Assembly (NCBI RefSeq): GCF_024171895.1
Contig: NZ_JAMTCQ010000008.1
Location: 186,001-250,000, forward strand
Direction of reading: 5' to 3'
DNA from: Prauserella halophila
GTDB taxonomy: Bacteria > Actinomycetota > Actinomycetes > Mycobacteriales > Pseudonocardiaceae
DNA length: 64,000 nucleotides
Shown here: positions 55,699 through 64,000 of the stretch, piece after piece
Numbering within the stretch: the stretch's first letter is position 1
Layout: each line of letters begins with the position of its first letter
Translations under genes and position numbers: made by a program
Notes under the pieces: generated by a model
What the model saw: only the letters and a program-made list of their open reading frames with translations
What the model was told of the DNA's origin: nothing
Databases searched by the model: none

Positions 55699-56088
55699 GC
55701 CACAACTGTATGCGATTCGCATGGATTCTACTCCGTGAAACTCTACTTCGTGAGAGCTCGGGGAACCCGTCCTCATGTTGCGAGCGACGAAACAGCTCTC
55801 CGCGCCCGAACAACGAGGCTCGTTTCCGACAGCCCCGGCGCGCGTTGCTCGAGGTCGTTGACCCGGCGTGTGCAGCAGGCATTTCTCGAGCCGGCGAGAG
55901 ACTGAGCCGTGCCTGATCGACCTGAGATCGTCTGCCTTCTGCGGCTCGATCGCGTACGCGCGAGCCATCGGCACACCGGCCTCGTTCACGGGCGCGCCTG
56001 ATCAGTTGGACGCCCCCTGCCCGGAACCGACACACAGTCGCCACCAAAACTCACTCGCGAACCCTCGAAAGGGGTTCGGCACCACGTC
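55699..56088. other. intergenic region upstream of the MarR operon
   Basis: About 390 bp, noticeably less GC-rich than the neighbouring genes. It holds the ATGCGATTCGCAT palindrome (55710-55722) and two AGTAGA direct repeats (minus strand, about 55730-55750). No supported gene is present; the small open frames lack coding character. Confidence 0.55.
55710..55722. promoter_or_regulatory. ATGCGA-T-TCGCAT palindrome, candidate MarR operator
   Basis: Perfect 6-bp arms around one central base, 12 bp upstream of the first gene of the NTF2-MarR operon. The size and symmetry suit a MarR dimer. Confidence 0.55.
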
Positions 56089-57552
56089 CTAGAACGGCGG
56101 GCTGTCGTCGTCCTGGTGCTTCGGGTCGGTGACTCTCGGGGCGGTGGCTTCTCGCTCCGGTTCGACACGGGCGACGTGGCGTGCGGGGGCGCGGCCTTCC
56201 GGCGCCTCGCGTCCCGGCGCCTGTCGTCCCGGTGTCTGTCGCGTCTGGACGGTGCCTGTCGGTGCTTCTCGTGCCGGGGCAGTGCGTTGCGAGTCCTGAC
56301 GCCCCGGCGCCTGGCGTTTCGGGGCGGTGCGTCCCGGGTCCTCACGTGTCGGGGCTGTGCGTTTCGGGGTGTCGCGTGTGGGAGTGAGGACGGGGTCGCG
56401 GTGTGCGGTGTAGGTCGCCCCGTGCGGAGTTGTCACACGGGTGACGCCGCGGGTCGGGTCGTAGCGGGCATTCCAGCCGGGCCGGTCTTTGAGCCGGTGG
56501 TGTCGTCGGCACCGCGGTCCGCCATTGGCGACTGACGTCGCACCACCACCGCTACCGTCACCGTCACTGGTGGTCCAGGGGTGTTCGTGGTCGTGGTCGC
56601 AGTGCCGGGCCGGTCGATGGCACCAGGGCATGACGCATTCCCGGTCGCGCACGCGGACCAACTCCCGGATCACCGCACTCGGCCGCCGCCGGGTGCGCCC
56701 CAGATCCACCGGCTCACCCGTGCCCGGATCACACAACACCGCACGCCAAATACTCCGCTCGTTGGTCATGATCTCCCGCGCGATCGGCGCGGGAATCGGC
56801 CCGTATCCGTCCAGTTCGCACCCGTTGTTGGACAGTGACAGGGCCGCGTCGACCGGCACGTGCAGATACACCATGGCCGCCGCCTCCGGCGGCGAGACAC
56901 CGGGGTCACGCCCCAGTAGCAGGTCGGCGGCCACGTCGGCGCGTAGCTGATCCAGGGTGCGGACGTCACCACCGTGCCGCAGTGATCGGGCCATCGCATC
57001 GACCCGTGAGTAGCAGGCGCCCGCCCTCTCTGCTGGCAGGCTCACCTCGAGTGACGACATCGCGTGCTCGCCGGGCGTGAGTTCAAGCTTGCGTTCCGCC
57101 CGCGCCTGCCGGGCCCGTTCGGTCTGTCCGTCCGGGTCGGTCTTCTCCACGAGTCTGCGTACGCGTTGTGCGAGGTTGCCCGGCTGCCACGCCGTTTCCG
57201 GCGCGTCCGTCAGCTTTTCCGCGAGGAGACCGTCGACCTGCCGGGCGGTGTCGTCATCGAGCGGATCAACCACCGCCAGCACCCGCCGCGCGCCGTAGGA
57301 CTCCACCGCACCGGACCGCATCGCCGCGAGCAGCTGCGGCATCCGCCGCACCACCGACCTGCCGTCCTCCACACGCCGCTCCACCTCGCGCGTCGACACC
57401 CGCAACACCGGCGTCAACTCCTCCACCACACCCCGATCGTCCCCCACATCCGCCGCGATCGCCGCCAACAGCTCGAGTTCTTCGGCATCGAGCCGCGCCC
57501 GCCGAGCCCGAACAACACCGAGCTGCTCGATCTCCTCCATCACGTCATCCAC
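56089..57552 (-). CDS. DUF222/HNH endonuclease domain protein (13E12 repeat type)
   Basis: 487 aa from GTG 57552. Residues 1-310 are a DUF222 helical domain. An HNH module with zinc-binding cysteines follows: ECVMPWCHRPARHCDHDHEHPW (quoted in part), GGPRCRRHHRLKDRPGW. The last 110 residues are Arg/Pro/Ala-rich repeats (APGRQ, APTRE, TPKRT). The GTG is seven bases after a TATTAT -10-like element, so a leaderless message is likely; ATG 57540 is the alternative. A near-perfect mycobacterial-type SOS box overlaps this promoter. Such genes are DNA-damage inducible in mycobacteria. Confidence 0.88.
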   Translation of the reverse strand: MDDVMEEIEQLGVVRARRARLDAEELELLAAIAADVGDDRGVVEELTPVLRVSTREVERRVEDGRSVVRRMPQLLAAMRSGAVESYGARRVLAVVDPLDDDTARQVDGLLAEKLTDAPETAWQPGNLAQRVRRLVEKTDPDGQTERARQARAERKLELTPGEHAMSSLEVSLPAERAGACYSRVDAMARSLRHGGDVRTLDQLRADVAADLLLGRDPGVSPPEAAAMVYLHVPVDAALSLSNNGCELDGYGPIPAPIAREIMTNERSIWRAVLCDPGTGEPVDLGRTRRRPSAVIRELVRVRDRECVMPWCHRPARHCDHDHEHPWTTSDGDGSGGGATSVANGGPRCRRHHRLKDRPGWNARYDPTRGVTRVTTPHGATYTAHRDPVLTPTRDTPKRTAPTREDPGRTAPKRQAPGRQDSQRTAPAREAPTGTVQTRQTPGRQAPGREAPEGRAPARHVARVEPEREATAPRVTDPKHQDDDSPPF

Positions 57553-57565
57553 AACATCTATAATA

Positions 57566-57581
57566 TCGAACGCACGGTCGA
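57566..57581. promoter_or_regulatory. SOS (LexA) box-like site
   Basis: TCGAAC GCAC GGTCGA matches the actinobacterial LexA consensus TCGAAC-N4-GTTCGA at 11 of 12 defined positions. It overlaps the TATTAT -10-like element (57560-57565, minus strand) of the DUF222/HNH gene, the usual position for repression. Confidence 0.65.
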
Positions 57582-58074
57582 ACACGACATTACACAATCG
57601 AGTGACCCGACTCCGGCTGTGTGCGCCAACACTCGCCGCCACTCAACCATTCGGAAAGCCACGCGGAGTCGCCCGGCACATGTCCGGCCGGTTCACCTCC
57701 CGACGGCGCGACCTTCACAGCCTTCCGTTGACCGAATTCGAGAGCGCCTCACCGCGGTCATGACGACCGCCCAGCCGCCGAACAACAGAGCCCGATCCAC
57801 AGCCACCAAGCGGAACTCAATTCCACCGTCGAAAAATCTGACAAACAATCACAGCTACGACATCCGTGGGACGTCTCCGCGCCCCGTCACAGAACCACAA
57901 GATCGGACATGCCGTGACGAGCCGATTCCGGCGACACCGGCACTCAGCAGCAACCGGCCCGCCCACCGTCATACTCAGGCGACGACAGCGCACAGCCCCC
58001 ACGAGCCGGCGCACAGCATTCAGGAAACGGCGCAGAGCCTCAGAAACTGGCACAGAGCCTCAACAGCCGGCACG

Positions 58075-58156
58075 GCAGCATTCACCAGCCGACGCGGCGG
58101 CGTTCCGGAGTCGGAGCAGCATTCACCAGCCGACGCGACAGCGTTCCGGAATCGGG
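58075..58156. repeat. tandem repeat, 2 x 41 bp plus partial copies
   Basis: Two 41-bp units beginning GCAGCATTCACCAGCCGACG occupy 58075-58115 and 58116-58156. Shorter fragments of the unit (GCGGCGTTCCGG, GCAGCATTCAGCAGTCGG) continue to about 58200. Confidence 0.8.
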
Positions 58157-58205
58157 GCGGCGTTCCGGGGTCGGGGCGGCAGCATTCAGCAGTCGGCGCG
58201 CAGCA

Positions 58206-58760
58206 TCAGCCGGCGCGCAGCTGTGCCGCGATGGTGGCGGCCAGCTGCCTGCCCGCGGCGTCGTCGACCGCGGCGTGGCCGATCAGGATGCGGTACCAGA
58301 GCACGCCGTAGACCTGGTCGACGGCGAGGTCCGCGTCGGCGTCCGGCAGCCATCGCTCGATGATCAGATACAGCTGTTCCCGCCGGTCGGCGGTGAACTC
58401 GGCGAGCACCGCGGCGGCGTGCTCGTCCCGCAGCGCCTCGGACACGATCCCCCGCAGCGTGGCGGTGTACTCGGGCGTGCCCGCGGCGGCGAAGGTCGCA
58501 GCGACGAACTCCTCGAGGTCGCCCTCCAGTGAGCCGGTCGAGGCCGTCGGCGCGAGGCTTCGCGCCCGTTCGGTCATCGCCTCGAGTACGACCGCCCCTT
58601 TCGACGGCCACCAGCGATAGATGGTCTGCTTGCCGACCTGCGCCCGGCCCGCGATCGCCCCGAGCGTCACGGGCTCACCCGCGGCCAGCAGGTCGGTGGC
58701 CGCGGCGAGGATCGCGGCCCTGGCTTCGTCGTTCCGACGGCGTCCGGTGTGCGCACGCAT
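58206..58760 (-). CDS. TetR family transcriptional regulator
   Basis: 184 aa. HTH at about 15-60 (AAATDLLAAGEPVTLGAIAGRAQVGKQTIYRWWPSKGAVV, quoted in part). The C-terminal domain is of the TetR_C_11-like type. ATG 58760 is the family-consistent start. It is divergent from the deazaflavin-dependent reductase across 120 bp, so it probably regulates that gene. Confidence 0.9.
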   Translation of the reverse strand: MRAHTGRRRNDEARAAILAAATDLLAAGEPVTLGAIAGRAQVGKQTIYRWWPSKGAVVLEAMTERARSLAPTASTGSLEGDLEEFVAATFAAAGTPEYTATLRGIVSEALRDEHAAAVLAEFTADRREQLYLIIERWLPDADADLAVDQVYGVLWYRILIGHAAVDDAAGRQLAATIAAQLRAG

Positions 58761-58880
58761 GGTTTGACGGTACCAATGGTCTCGCCTAATTTCGAGGGCA
58801 GCACTTCGCGGGCAGCACTTCGATACCGCCGGTACCGGCAACTGCCCGGCACGCCGGCCGGCCGTTCGAAAGGACGAATC

Positions 58881-59294
58881 ATGTCCGCACCCGGCTCCCG
58901 CTCGGCACGCAGGCTCCGGTTCGCCAACCGGCTGCACCGGGCGGTCAACCCGATCATGCGCCGGATCGTCGGACACCTACCCGGCCAGGCGCTCCTCGAA
59001 ACCACCGGGCGCCGCACCGGCCGCGTCCGGCACACTCCCATCGGCGGCGCGATCCGCGACGGGCACTTCTGGTTCGTCTCCGACCACGGCGCCGCGTCGG
59101 CGTACGTCCGGAACCTGACCGCCGAACCGCGCGTGCGGGTGCGCCAGCGGGGAGTCTGGCACTCCGGCACCGCACACGTCCTGCCCGACGACGACGCGCG
59201 CGCCCGCCTGCGCACCCTTCCCCGGCTGAACAGCACCATGGTCCGAGCGCTCGGCACGAACCCCACGACGATCCGCATCGACCTCGACGACTGA
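58881..59294 (+). CDS. deazaflavin (F420)-dependent nitroreductase family protein
   Basis: 137 aa. The FDOR/Ddn-type split-barrel signature is present: ALLETTGRRTGRVRHTPIGGAI (quoted in part), FWFVSDHGAASAYVRNLTAEPRVRVRQRG (quoted in part). These enzymes use reduced F420 to reduce quinones, enones or nitro compounds. Length matches the family. ATG 58881 has AAAGGAC at good spacing. The divergent TetR neighbour suggests induction by a xenobiotic or quinone. Confidence 0.9.
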   Translation: MSAPGSRSARRLRFANRLHRAVNPIMRRIVGHLPGQALLETTGRRTGRVRHTPIGGAIRDGHFWFVSDHGAASAYVRNLTAEPRVRVRQRGVWHSGTAHVLPDDDARARLRTLPRLNSTMVRALGTNPTTIRIDLDD

Positions 59295-59396
59295 CGGCGA
59301 GATTCCCTCGGCAACCCGATGGTGCCGGGCTGTGGGCTGGTGACCGCAGGGGTGCCCCTTCGGCCGACTGTCCTCCGGCCCGCGCCGGGCCACACC

Positions 59397-60371
59397 TCAG
59401 GCCTGCTCGCCCCGATCCACACGCCGGCGCTGCGGCACGACGACGTACTTCGGGTCCTTCGTGGACTCGACGCCGGCTTCGAAGATGCCGAACCGCTGCA
59501 GCGCGCTCCCGGCGAGCAGCGCCAGCCCCGAAACCACCGCCGCCGCACGACTCCGGCCTGCGACCAGACTCCCCAGCGCGCCACCCGCGGTCAGGTACTC
59601 CGACCACCGCCGCAACCGGTGGGCCGTGCCCGTCCGGTAGGCCTCGCTGACGACGCCGAGCCGCTCGTCCAGCTGCCGGGACGTGACCAGCTCGGTCACG
59701 GCGCCGACCGCGGCGAGTCTCCGCGCGGGTTCGGCCTCGTCGACGGGCACGCACACCATGCCGAACCCGCCGCCCGCCGCCGCGGCCGAGCCGGTGAACA
59801 CGAACGGCAGCCGGTCACGGGCCTCGTTCCACGCCGGCACCGCCGTGTGTGACAGCAGCACGGCCGTGTACGACGCCACGCCCGGCGCCACGGCCGCCGA
59901 CGCCAGACCGGCCGGGCGGGCCAGCGCGCCGAGCAACGTGCCCGCCCGGCTCCGCCGCAGCCGGGAAGGCAGGAGCTCGGCCACTGCGGCGACACCGACA
60001 CCCGGGCCGTAGGCCACGAGGATCCACGTGCCGACACTCATCGGCGAACTCGGTTTCGCCACGCGCAGCATGTGGTGGAAGCGCTCGGGCCTGCCGAGAT
60101 CGGCGATCAGGAAGTACATGCTCGTTCCGAGACCGCCGAATGCGCCGAGCCGGGCCGCCTTCCGCAGCCGCGGCCGCCGGGTCAGGTCGGCGCCCGCCGC
60201 GAGTTCGGCGCACGCCGCCGACAGCCCGCCCGCGAACAGGTACGCCGGGACGAACCATTCCCACACCGGCTCCTTCAGCACGCGCCTGCCGTAGTACGAG
60301 CGGAACTCCTCCTCGGAGGCGGTCCGCTGGTGCGCAGCGTCGGCGCTCATCCGGCCCAGCGACCGGCTCAT
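59397..60371 (-). CDS. NrfD/PsrC-type membrane subunit of formate dehydrogenase complex
   Basis: 324 aa. About eight or nine hydrophobic helices of the NrfD/PsrC family, the heme-free quinol-interacting anchor. It opens with RVLKEPVWEWFVPAYLFAGGLSAACAELAAGADL (quoted in part). Later segments are SPMSVGTWILVAYGPGVG and ASYTAVLLSHTAVPAWNEAR, both typical. ATG 60371 overlaps the iron-sulfur gene stop (ATGA); ATG 60350 is also possible. It should pass electrons from the iron-sulfur subunit to menaquinone. Confidence 0.88.
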   Translation of the reverse strand: MSRSLGRMSADAAHQRTASEEEFRSYYGRRVLKEPVWEWFVPAYLFAGGLSAACAELAAGADLTRRPRLRKAARLGAFGGLGTSMYFLIADLGRPERFHHMLRVAKPSSPMSVGTWILVAYGPGVGVAAVAELLPSRLRRSRAGTLLGALARPAGLASAAVAPGVASYTAVLLSHTAVPAWNEARDRLPFVFTGSAAAAGGGFGMVCVPVDEAEPARRLAAVGAVTELVTSRQLDERLGVVSEAYRTGTAHRLRRWSEYLTAGGALGSLVAGRSRAAAVVSGLALLAGSALQRFGIFEAGVESTKDPKYVVVPQRRRVDRGEQA

Positions 60372-61315
60372 CGACGACTCCGTCCGAAAAAGACGGACAC
60401 CGCCGCAGCGGCGAACGCCGCCGCGGCCACGCCCGCCCGCGACCACATCGACCCCGCGTCGCGCGTCGGCACCACGGGATCCGGCGGCAACCCGTACACC
60501 TCGGGTTCGTCCAGCAGCAGGAAGAACGCACCGTCACCGCCGACGCCGTCGTTCGGATCCTCGCCGTACAGCCGTGCCTCGGTGATACCGCGCTCGTGCA
60601 ACGTCTCCACGCGCTGCCGCGCCCGCTCCCGCAGTTCGTCCAGCGGCCCGAACTGGATGGAGTCGGTCGGGCAGGCCTTGGCGCAGGCCGGTTCCAGGCC
60701 GTCGCCCAGGCGGTCGTAGCACATGGTGCACTTCCACGCCCTGCCGTCGCCCTCCCGGCGGTCGATCACGCCGTACGGACAGCCCGACACGCAGTACCCG
60801 CAGCCGTTGCAGATGTCCTCCTGCACCACGACCGTCCCGAACTCGGTGCGAAACAGCGCGCCGGTCGGGCAGACGTCGAGACACCCGGCGTGCGTGCAGT
60901 GCTTGCACACGTCCGAGCTCATCAGCCACCGGAAGTCGGTGCGCGTCTCCTCCCCCGTCCCCGCGCCGGGCAGGTCGAACGACGGCAGCCCCAGATCGAC
61001 CGCATCGGCTTCCCGCGCCGGGGCGGCCTCCCTTGCGGGGCTCGACTCGCGCGCCGGCGCGGGTTGTTCGATGAACGCCACGTGCCGCCACGAGTTCGCG
61101 CTCAGCTCGCCGGTGTTGTCGAAGGACATGCCGAGCAGATCGAACCCGTCGTCCGGCAGGAGGTTCCACTCCTTGCACGCCACCTCACACGCCTTGCAGC
61201 CGATGCACACCGACGTGTCGGTGAAGAACCCGACCCGCTGCGGATGCTCGGTGTAGCCGGCATCGCCCGAGACGTCGTCCAACGGCCCGAAGAAGCTCTC
61301 CCGCGAGACGGTCAT
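60368..61315 (-). CDS. 4Fe-4S electron-transfer subunit of formate dehydrogenase complex
   Basis: 315 aa. Four cysteine clusters suit four [4Fe-4S] centres: CIGCKACEVACKEW (C37-C47), CKHCTHAGCLDVCPTGAL, CNGCGYCVSGCPYGVIDR and CTMCYDR...CAKACPTDSI. The residue 90-125 loop is Ala/Arg/Glu-rich with repeats. The C-terminal hydrophobic stretch (AGVAAAAFAAAAVSVFF) is a membrane anchor, as in FdnH/FdoH. The start overlaps the stop of the molybdopterin subunit gene (ATGA), and its stop overlaps the NrfD gene. Confidence 0.94.
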   Translation of the reverse strand: MTVSRESFFGPLDDVSGDAGYTEHPQRVGFFTDTSVCIGCKACEVACKEWNLLPDDGFDLLGMSFDNTGELSANSWRHVAFIEQPAPARESSPAREAAPAREADAVDLGLPSFDLPGAGTGEETRTDFRWLMSSDVCKHCTHAGCLDVCPTGALFRTEFGTVVVQEDICNGCGYCVSGCPYGVIDRREGDGRAWKCTMCYDRLGDGLEPACAKACPTDSIQFGPLDELRERARQRVETLHERGITEARLYGEDPNDGVGGDGAFFLLLDEPEVYGLPPDPVVPTRDAGSMWSRAGVAAAAFAAAAVSVFFGRSRR

Positions 61316-64000
61316 GCGTCCTCCTCCCGATCGGCCCTGTCCGGCGCGGCCCTGTCCGGCGCAGTCGTGTCCGGCGCAGTCGTGTCCGGGGCAGTCGTGT
61401 CCGGCCCGTCCGGTGTGGCCGTGTCCGACACCGTCGCATCCGAGGCCGCCGTGTGCGCGGTCATCACGTGCGTGCCGGTCTCCACCGTCACCCCCGCACG
61501 CCTGCGGTACCCGGCGAGATACTCCAGCAGCTCACGTCCCCGCGGACGCCTGCCGGGCCGGATGTCGCACGTGGCGACCTTGCTCTCCTGGATCAGCGTG
61601 TTCGGATCGAGCACCACGCCGAGCAGGTCGTTGACGATGTCGCCGTCGACCTTGCCGCTCGGCCCCCAGTGGTACGGCATCCACACCTGGTGCACCACCC
61701 GGCCGTCGAGCCGCAGCGGCCGCATGCGCTCGGTGACCATGACCCGCGCGTCGACGGCGGCGCGGCTGGTGACGACGTGGGCCCAGTCGAGGTCGGCGAG
61801 CCCGCGCTCGGCCGCCAGCTGCGGCGAGACCTCCACGAACAGCGCGGGCTGCAGCTCCGAGAGGTACGCCAGCTGCCTGCTCATACCGCCGGCCGTGTGG
61901 TGTTCGGTCAGCCGGGCCGCGGTGAACACGAACGGGAACACCTCCCCACCGGACTCGGGCGGCGCCGGGTTCGACGGGTTGTCCTCGCGGCTGTACACCT
62001 TGCGGGCCGGGCTGGCCTGCTGGCCGTAGAGCAGGTTCGGCATCGGCGACTCGTGCGGTTCGTAGTGCGTCGGCAGCGGACCGTCGACGACACCGCTCGG
62101 TGCGAACAACCACGCCTTGCCGTCGGCCTGCATGATGAACGGATCGTCACCGGCGAGTGCGCCGGGACCCGCCTCGCCGTACTCCGGTTCGAACCCGGGC
62201 GGGGTCGTCGCCGGGAAGTCCGGCACGTCGTGGCCGGTCCACTCGCGGCGCTCGGCGTCCCACCAGACGAGCTTCTTGCGCTCGCTCCACGGCCTGCCCT
62301 GTGGGTCGGCCGAGGCGCGGTTGTACAGCACCCGGCGGTTCGCGGGCCACGCCCAGCCCCATTCGAGCGCCGTCTCGTCCTGCTCGGTCCGCGCGGTGCG
62401 GTTGCGGGCGCGGTTGACCCCGCCCGCGTAGACGCCGCTGTAGATCCAGCAGCCCGACGCCGTCGTGCCGTCGGAGCGCAGCTGCAGGTAGCTGTCGAGC
62501 AGTTCGCCCGTGGTCAGGTCCACGCCGTTGATGCGGCGCAGCACGTCGTCGGCCGACGGTTCCGGGAACTCACCGTCGCCCTCGGTCCGGTAGTCCCACG
62601 CCAGGTCCAACAGCGGCCGGTCACGGTCGTCGGCCGATCCGGCGAGCGTGCGCTGCAGCAGCCGGCCCAGGTGGTAGATGAACCACAGCTCCGAACGCTG
62701 ATCCCCGCGCGGTGCGACGGCGCGGTCGCGCCACTGCAGCATCCGCTGGGTCTGGGTGAACGTGCCCTCCTTCTCCACGTGCGAGGCGGCGGGGAAGAAG
62801 AACACCTCGGTGCGGCACTGTTCCGGAATGATCTCGCCGGTCTCGATCTCGGGCGCGTTGCGCCAGAACTCGGCGCTCTCGATCATCGTCAGGTCACGCA
62901 CGACGAGCCAGTCGAGGTTGGCCATGCCGAGCCGCTGCAGCCGCCCGTGCGCCGAGCCGACCGCCGGGTTCTGCCCGAGCAGGAAGTAGCCGAACACCTT
63001 CCCGTCGATCATGTCCATCACGGTGCGGTAGGTGCCGTGATCACCGTCGATGCGCGGCAGGTGGTCGAAGGCGTAGTCGTTCTCCTCCGTGGCCGCCTCG
63101 CCCCAGTATTCCTTGAGCAGCGAGACGAGGTAGTCGTCGGCGTGGTGCCAGTACCCCTTCTGGTGGGTGCCGCGGATCGACTCGACGTAGTCGGCTTTGC
63201 CCGCGTGCCGGGCGTCCGGCATGGGCAGGTACCCGGGCAGCAGGTTGTACAGCGTGGGGATGTCGGTGGAGCCCTGGATGCTCGCGTGCCCGCGCAGCGC
63301 CAGCACTCCCCCGCCGGGCCTGCCGATGTTGCCGAGCAGCAGCTGGATGATCGCTCCCGCGCGGATGTACTGGGCACCCATCGAATGCTGGGTCCAGCCG
63401 ACGCTGTAGACCAGCGCCGCGGTGTGCTCCCGCCCGGAGGCACTCGTCCACGCCCGGCACACCTCGAGGAAGTCCTCGCGGGAGACGCCGCAGATCCGCT
63501 CCACCATCTCCGGCGTGTACCGCGAGAAGTGGCGCTTGAGGACCTGGAAGACGCAGCGCGGGTGCCGGAGTGTCTCGTCGGTCGCGATGCCCGTACCGCT
63601 TTCGAGCTTCGGCCCGCCCGAACCGTGCTGCTCGCCCGCGGACTGCTCCCGGTGCCGGTGACCCTCGACCGCGTTCGCCGGGAAGCCGTTCTCGTACTGC
63701 CACGTGGACGTGTCGTACGTGCCCGTCTCCGGGTCGTAGCCCGAGAACAGCCCGTCGAGGTCCTCCGTGTCGGCGAACTCCTCACTGACCAGGAACGACG
63801 CGTTCGTGTAGGCCTGTACGTACTCCCGGAAGTCCAAATCGTTCGACAGGATGTGGTTGATCACCCCGCCGAGCAGCGCGATGTCCGAGCCGGCCCGCAG
63901 CGGGACGTGCTTGTCCGCGAGCGCGCTGGTCCGCGTGAACCGCGGGTCGATGTGCAGCACCCTGGCCCCGCGCGCCTTGGCCTCCATGACCCACTGGAAA
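61312..64000 (-). CDS. formate dehydrogenase molybdopterin subunit, 5' part missing
   Basis: At least 895 aa are visible and the gene runs off the right edge. FQWVMEAKARGARVLHIDPRFTRTSALADKHVPL (quoted in part) matches the FdnG/FdoG-type molybdopterin-binding core. GHASIQGSTDIPTLYNLLPGYLP (quoted in part) and MNLL-type C-terminal MopB_CT motifs (HQVWMPYHWGPSGKVDGDIVNDLL, quoted in part) follow. The twin-arginine signal, first cluster and Sec/Cys active site lie outside the window. The last 35 residues are (TAPDT)n repeats encoded by 15-bp units. It forms an operon with the iron-sulfur and NrfD subunits. Confidence 0.93.
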   Translation of the reverse strand, partial: FQWVMEAKARGARVLHIDPRFTRTSALADKHVPLRAGSDIALLGGVINHILSNDLDFREYVQAYTNASFLVSEEFADTEDLDGLFSGYDPETGTYDTSTWQYENGFPANAVEGHRHREQSAGEQHGSGGPKLESGTGIATDETLRHPRCVFQVLKRHFSRYTPEMVERICGVSREDFLEVCRAWTSASGREHTAALVYSVGWTQHSMGAQYIRAGAIIQLLLGNIGRPGGGVLALRGHASIQGSTDIPTLYNLLPGYLPMPDARHAGKADYVESIRGTHQKGYWHHADDYLVSLLKEYWGEAATEENDYAFDHLPRIDGDHGTYRTVMDMIDGKVFGYFLLGQNPAVGSAHGRLQRLGMANLDWLVVRDLTMIESAEFWRNAPEIETGEIIPEQCRTEVFFFPAASHVEKEGTFTQTQRMLQWRDRAVAPRGDQRSELWFIYHLGRLLQRTLAGSADDRDRPLLDLAWDYRTEGDGEFPEPSADDVLRRINGVDLTTGELLDSYLQLRSDGTTASGCWIYSGVYAGGVNRARNRTARTEQDETALEWGWAWPANRRVLYNRASADPQGRPWSERKKLVWWDAERREWTGHDVPDFPATTPPGFEPEYGEAGPGALAGDDPFIMQADGKAWLFAPSGVVDGPLPTHYEPHESPMPNLLYGQQASPARKVYSREDNPSNPAPPESGGEVFPFVFTAARLTEHHTAGGMSRQLAYLSELQPALFVEVSPQLAAERGLADLDWAHVVTSRAAVDARVMVTERMRPLRLDGRVVHQVWMPYHWGPSGKVDGDIVNDLLGVVLDPNTLIQESKVATCDIRPGRRPRGRELLEYLAGYRRRAGVTVETGTHVMTAHTAASDATVSDTATPDGPDTTAPDTTAPDTTAPDRAAPDRADREEDA
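61338..61413. repeat. coding tandem array, about 5 x 15 bp
   Basis: Five units close to TGTCCGGCGCAGTCG encode APDTT/APDRA repeats at the C-terminus of the formate dehydrogenase large subunit. Confidence 0.85.

Larger units (their letters stand above)
57553..58205. other. gene-free region with SOS box and decayed repeats
   Basis: About 650 bp, the lowest GC content in the window (57560-57900). It contains the nuclease promoter and SOS-like box. A run of CAGAGCCTCA/AGCCGGCAC words follows (58030-58075), then a 2 x 41-bp repeat, then partial copies up to the TetR stop. No supported gene is present. Confidence 0.6.

Noticed and set aside
56089-58205. Mobile element or intron around the HNH gene
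   Set aside because: HNH with DUF222 suggests a 13E12-type element, but I found no terminal inverted repeats, target duplication, integrase or recombinase. It is kept as a single nuclease gene.

Overview
This is chromosomal DNA from a high-GC actinomycete. GC content is very high, third codon positions are almost all G or C, and GTG starts are common. The order rimP-nusA-ylxR-infB-DUF503-rbfA ... MATE-MFS-truB-ribF ... rpsO-pnp-M16 peptidase-dapB is the conserved translation/RNA block of Actinomycetia. A Pseudonocardiaceae-like organism (Saccharomonospora, Amycolatopsis or Prauserella relatives) is my best guess; that is inference from gene content. I see no rRNA or tRNA gene, CRISPR array, phage or transposase.

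Layout. (1) 1-5.4 kb: a ribbon-helix-helix protein coupled to a DUF4097 beta-repeat protein, a YcaQ/AlkX-type DNA glycosylase, a GNAT acetyltransferase and a small membrane protein. (2) 4.9-25.5 kb, mostly minus strand: TPR protein, dapB, M16 protease, pnp, rpsO, thpR, an HTH regulator, ribF, truB, MFS and MATE transporters, then rbfA, DUF503, infB, ylxR, nusA and rimP. Two plus-strand genes (an NmrA-ABM fusion and a TRM11-like methyltransferase) interrupt the block between MATE and rbfA, where many relatives carry the DHH phosphoesterase nrnA. (3) 25.7-34.6 kb: DUF4439 lipoprotein, a secreted protein, a class V aminotransferase, a pair of bacterial-PH membrane proteins, an MBL hydrolase, a MocR/PdxR regulator, a micro membrane protein and a flavodoxin-fold quinone reductase. 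(4) 34.6-39 kb: GlxA-type AraC regulator, a sigma-70 factor, and a LigC / Prim-PolC DNA-repair pair.

(5) 39-54.8 kb: a catabolic acyl-CoA region. It holds an APH-DUF6285 fusion, enoyl-CoA hydratase, two acyl-CoA dehydrogenases, a CoA ligase and a divergent TetR. Then come a second CoA ligase split by an apparent frameshift, a tyrosine phosphatase, a methyltransferase, VKOR, an MBL hydrolase, a thiolase-like/crotonase fusion and another TetR. Together these could activate and beta-oxidise one or more unknown carboxylic acids. (6) 54.9-59.3 kb: MarR plus NTF2-like pair, a DUF222/HNH (13E12-type) nuclease with an SOS-like box, TetR and a deazaflavin-dependent reductase. (7) 59.4-64 kb: a three-subunit formate-dehydrogenase-type complex (NrfD anchor, four-cluster iron-sulfur protein, molybdopterin subunit running off the right edge).

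The most unusual general property is the number of short tandem repeats. At least seven non-coding arrays have unrelated units of 14-41 bp. Several genes carry in-frame repeats with units divisible by three (sigma factor, bPH protein, DUF503 leader, formate dehydrogenase tail, HNH nuclease tail, IF-2). Other leads are a candidate MocR mini-regulon, several palindromic operators, a cysteine-less thiolase-like/crotonase fusion with its own internal ribosome binding site, and a CoA ligase whose frame breaks exactly at a perfect 9-bp hairpin. I did not find a clear-cut novel defence or mobile system.
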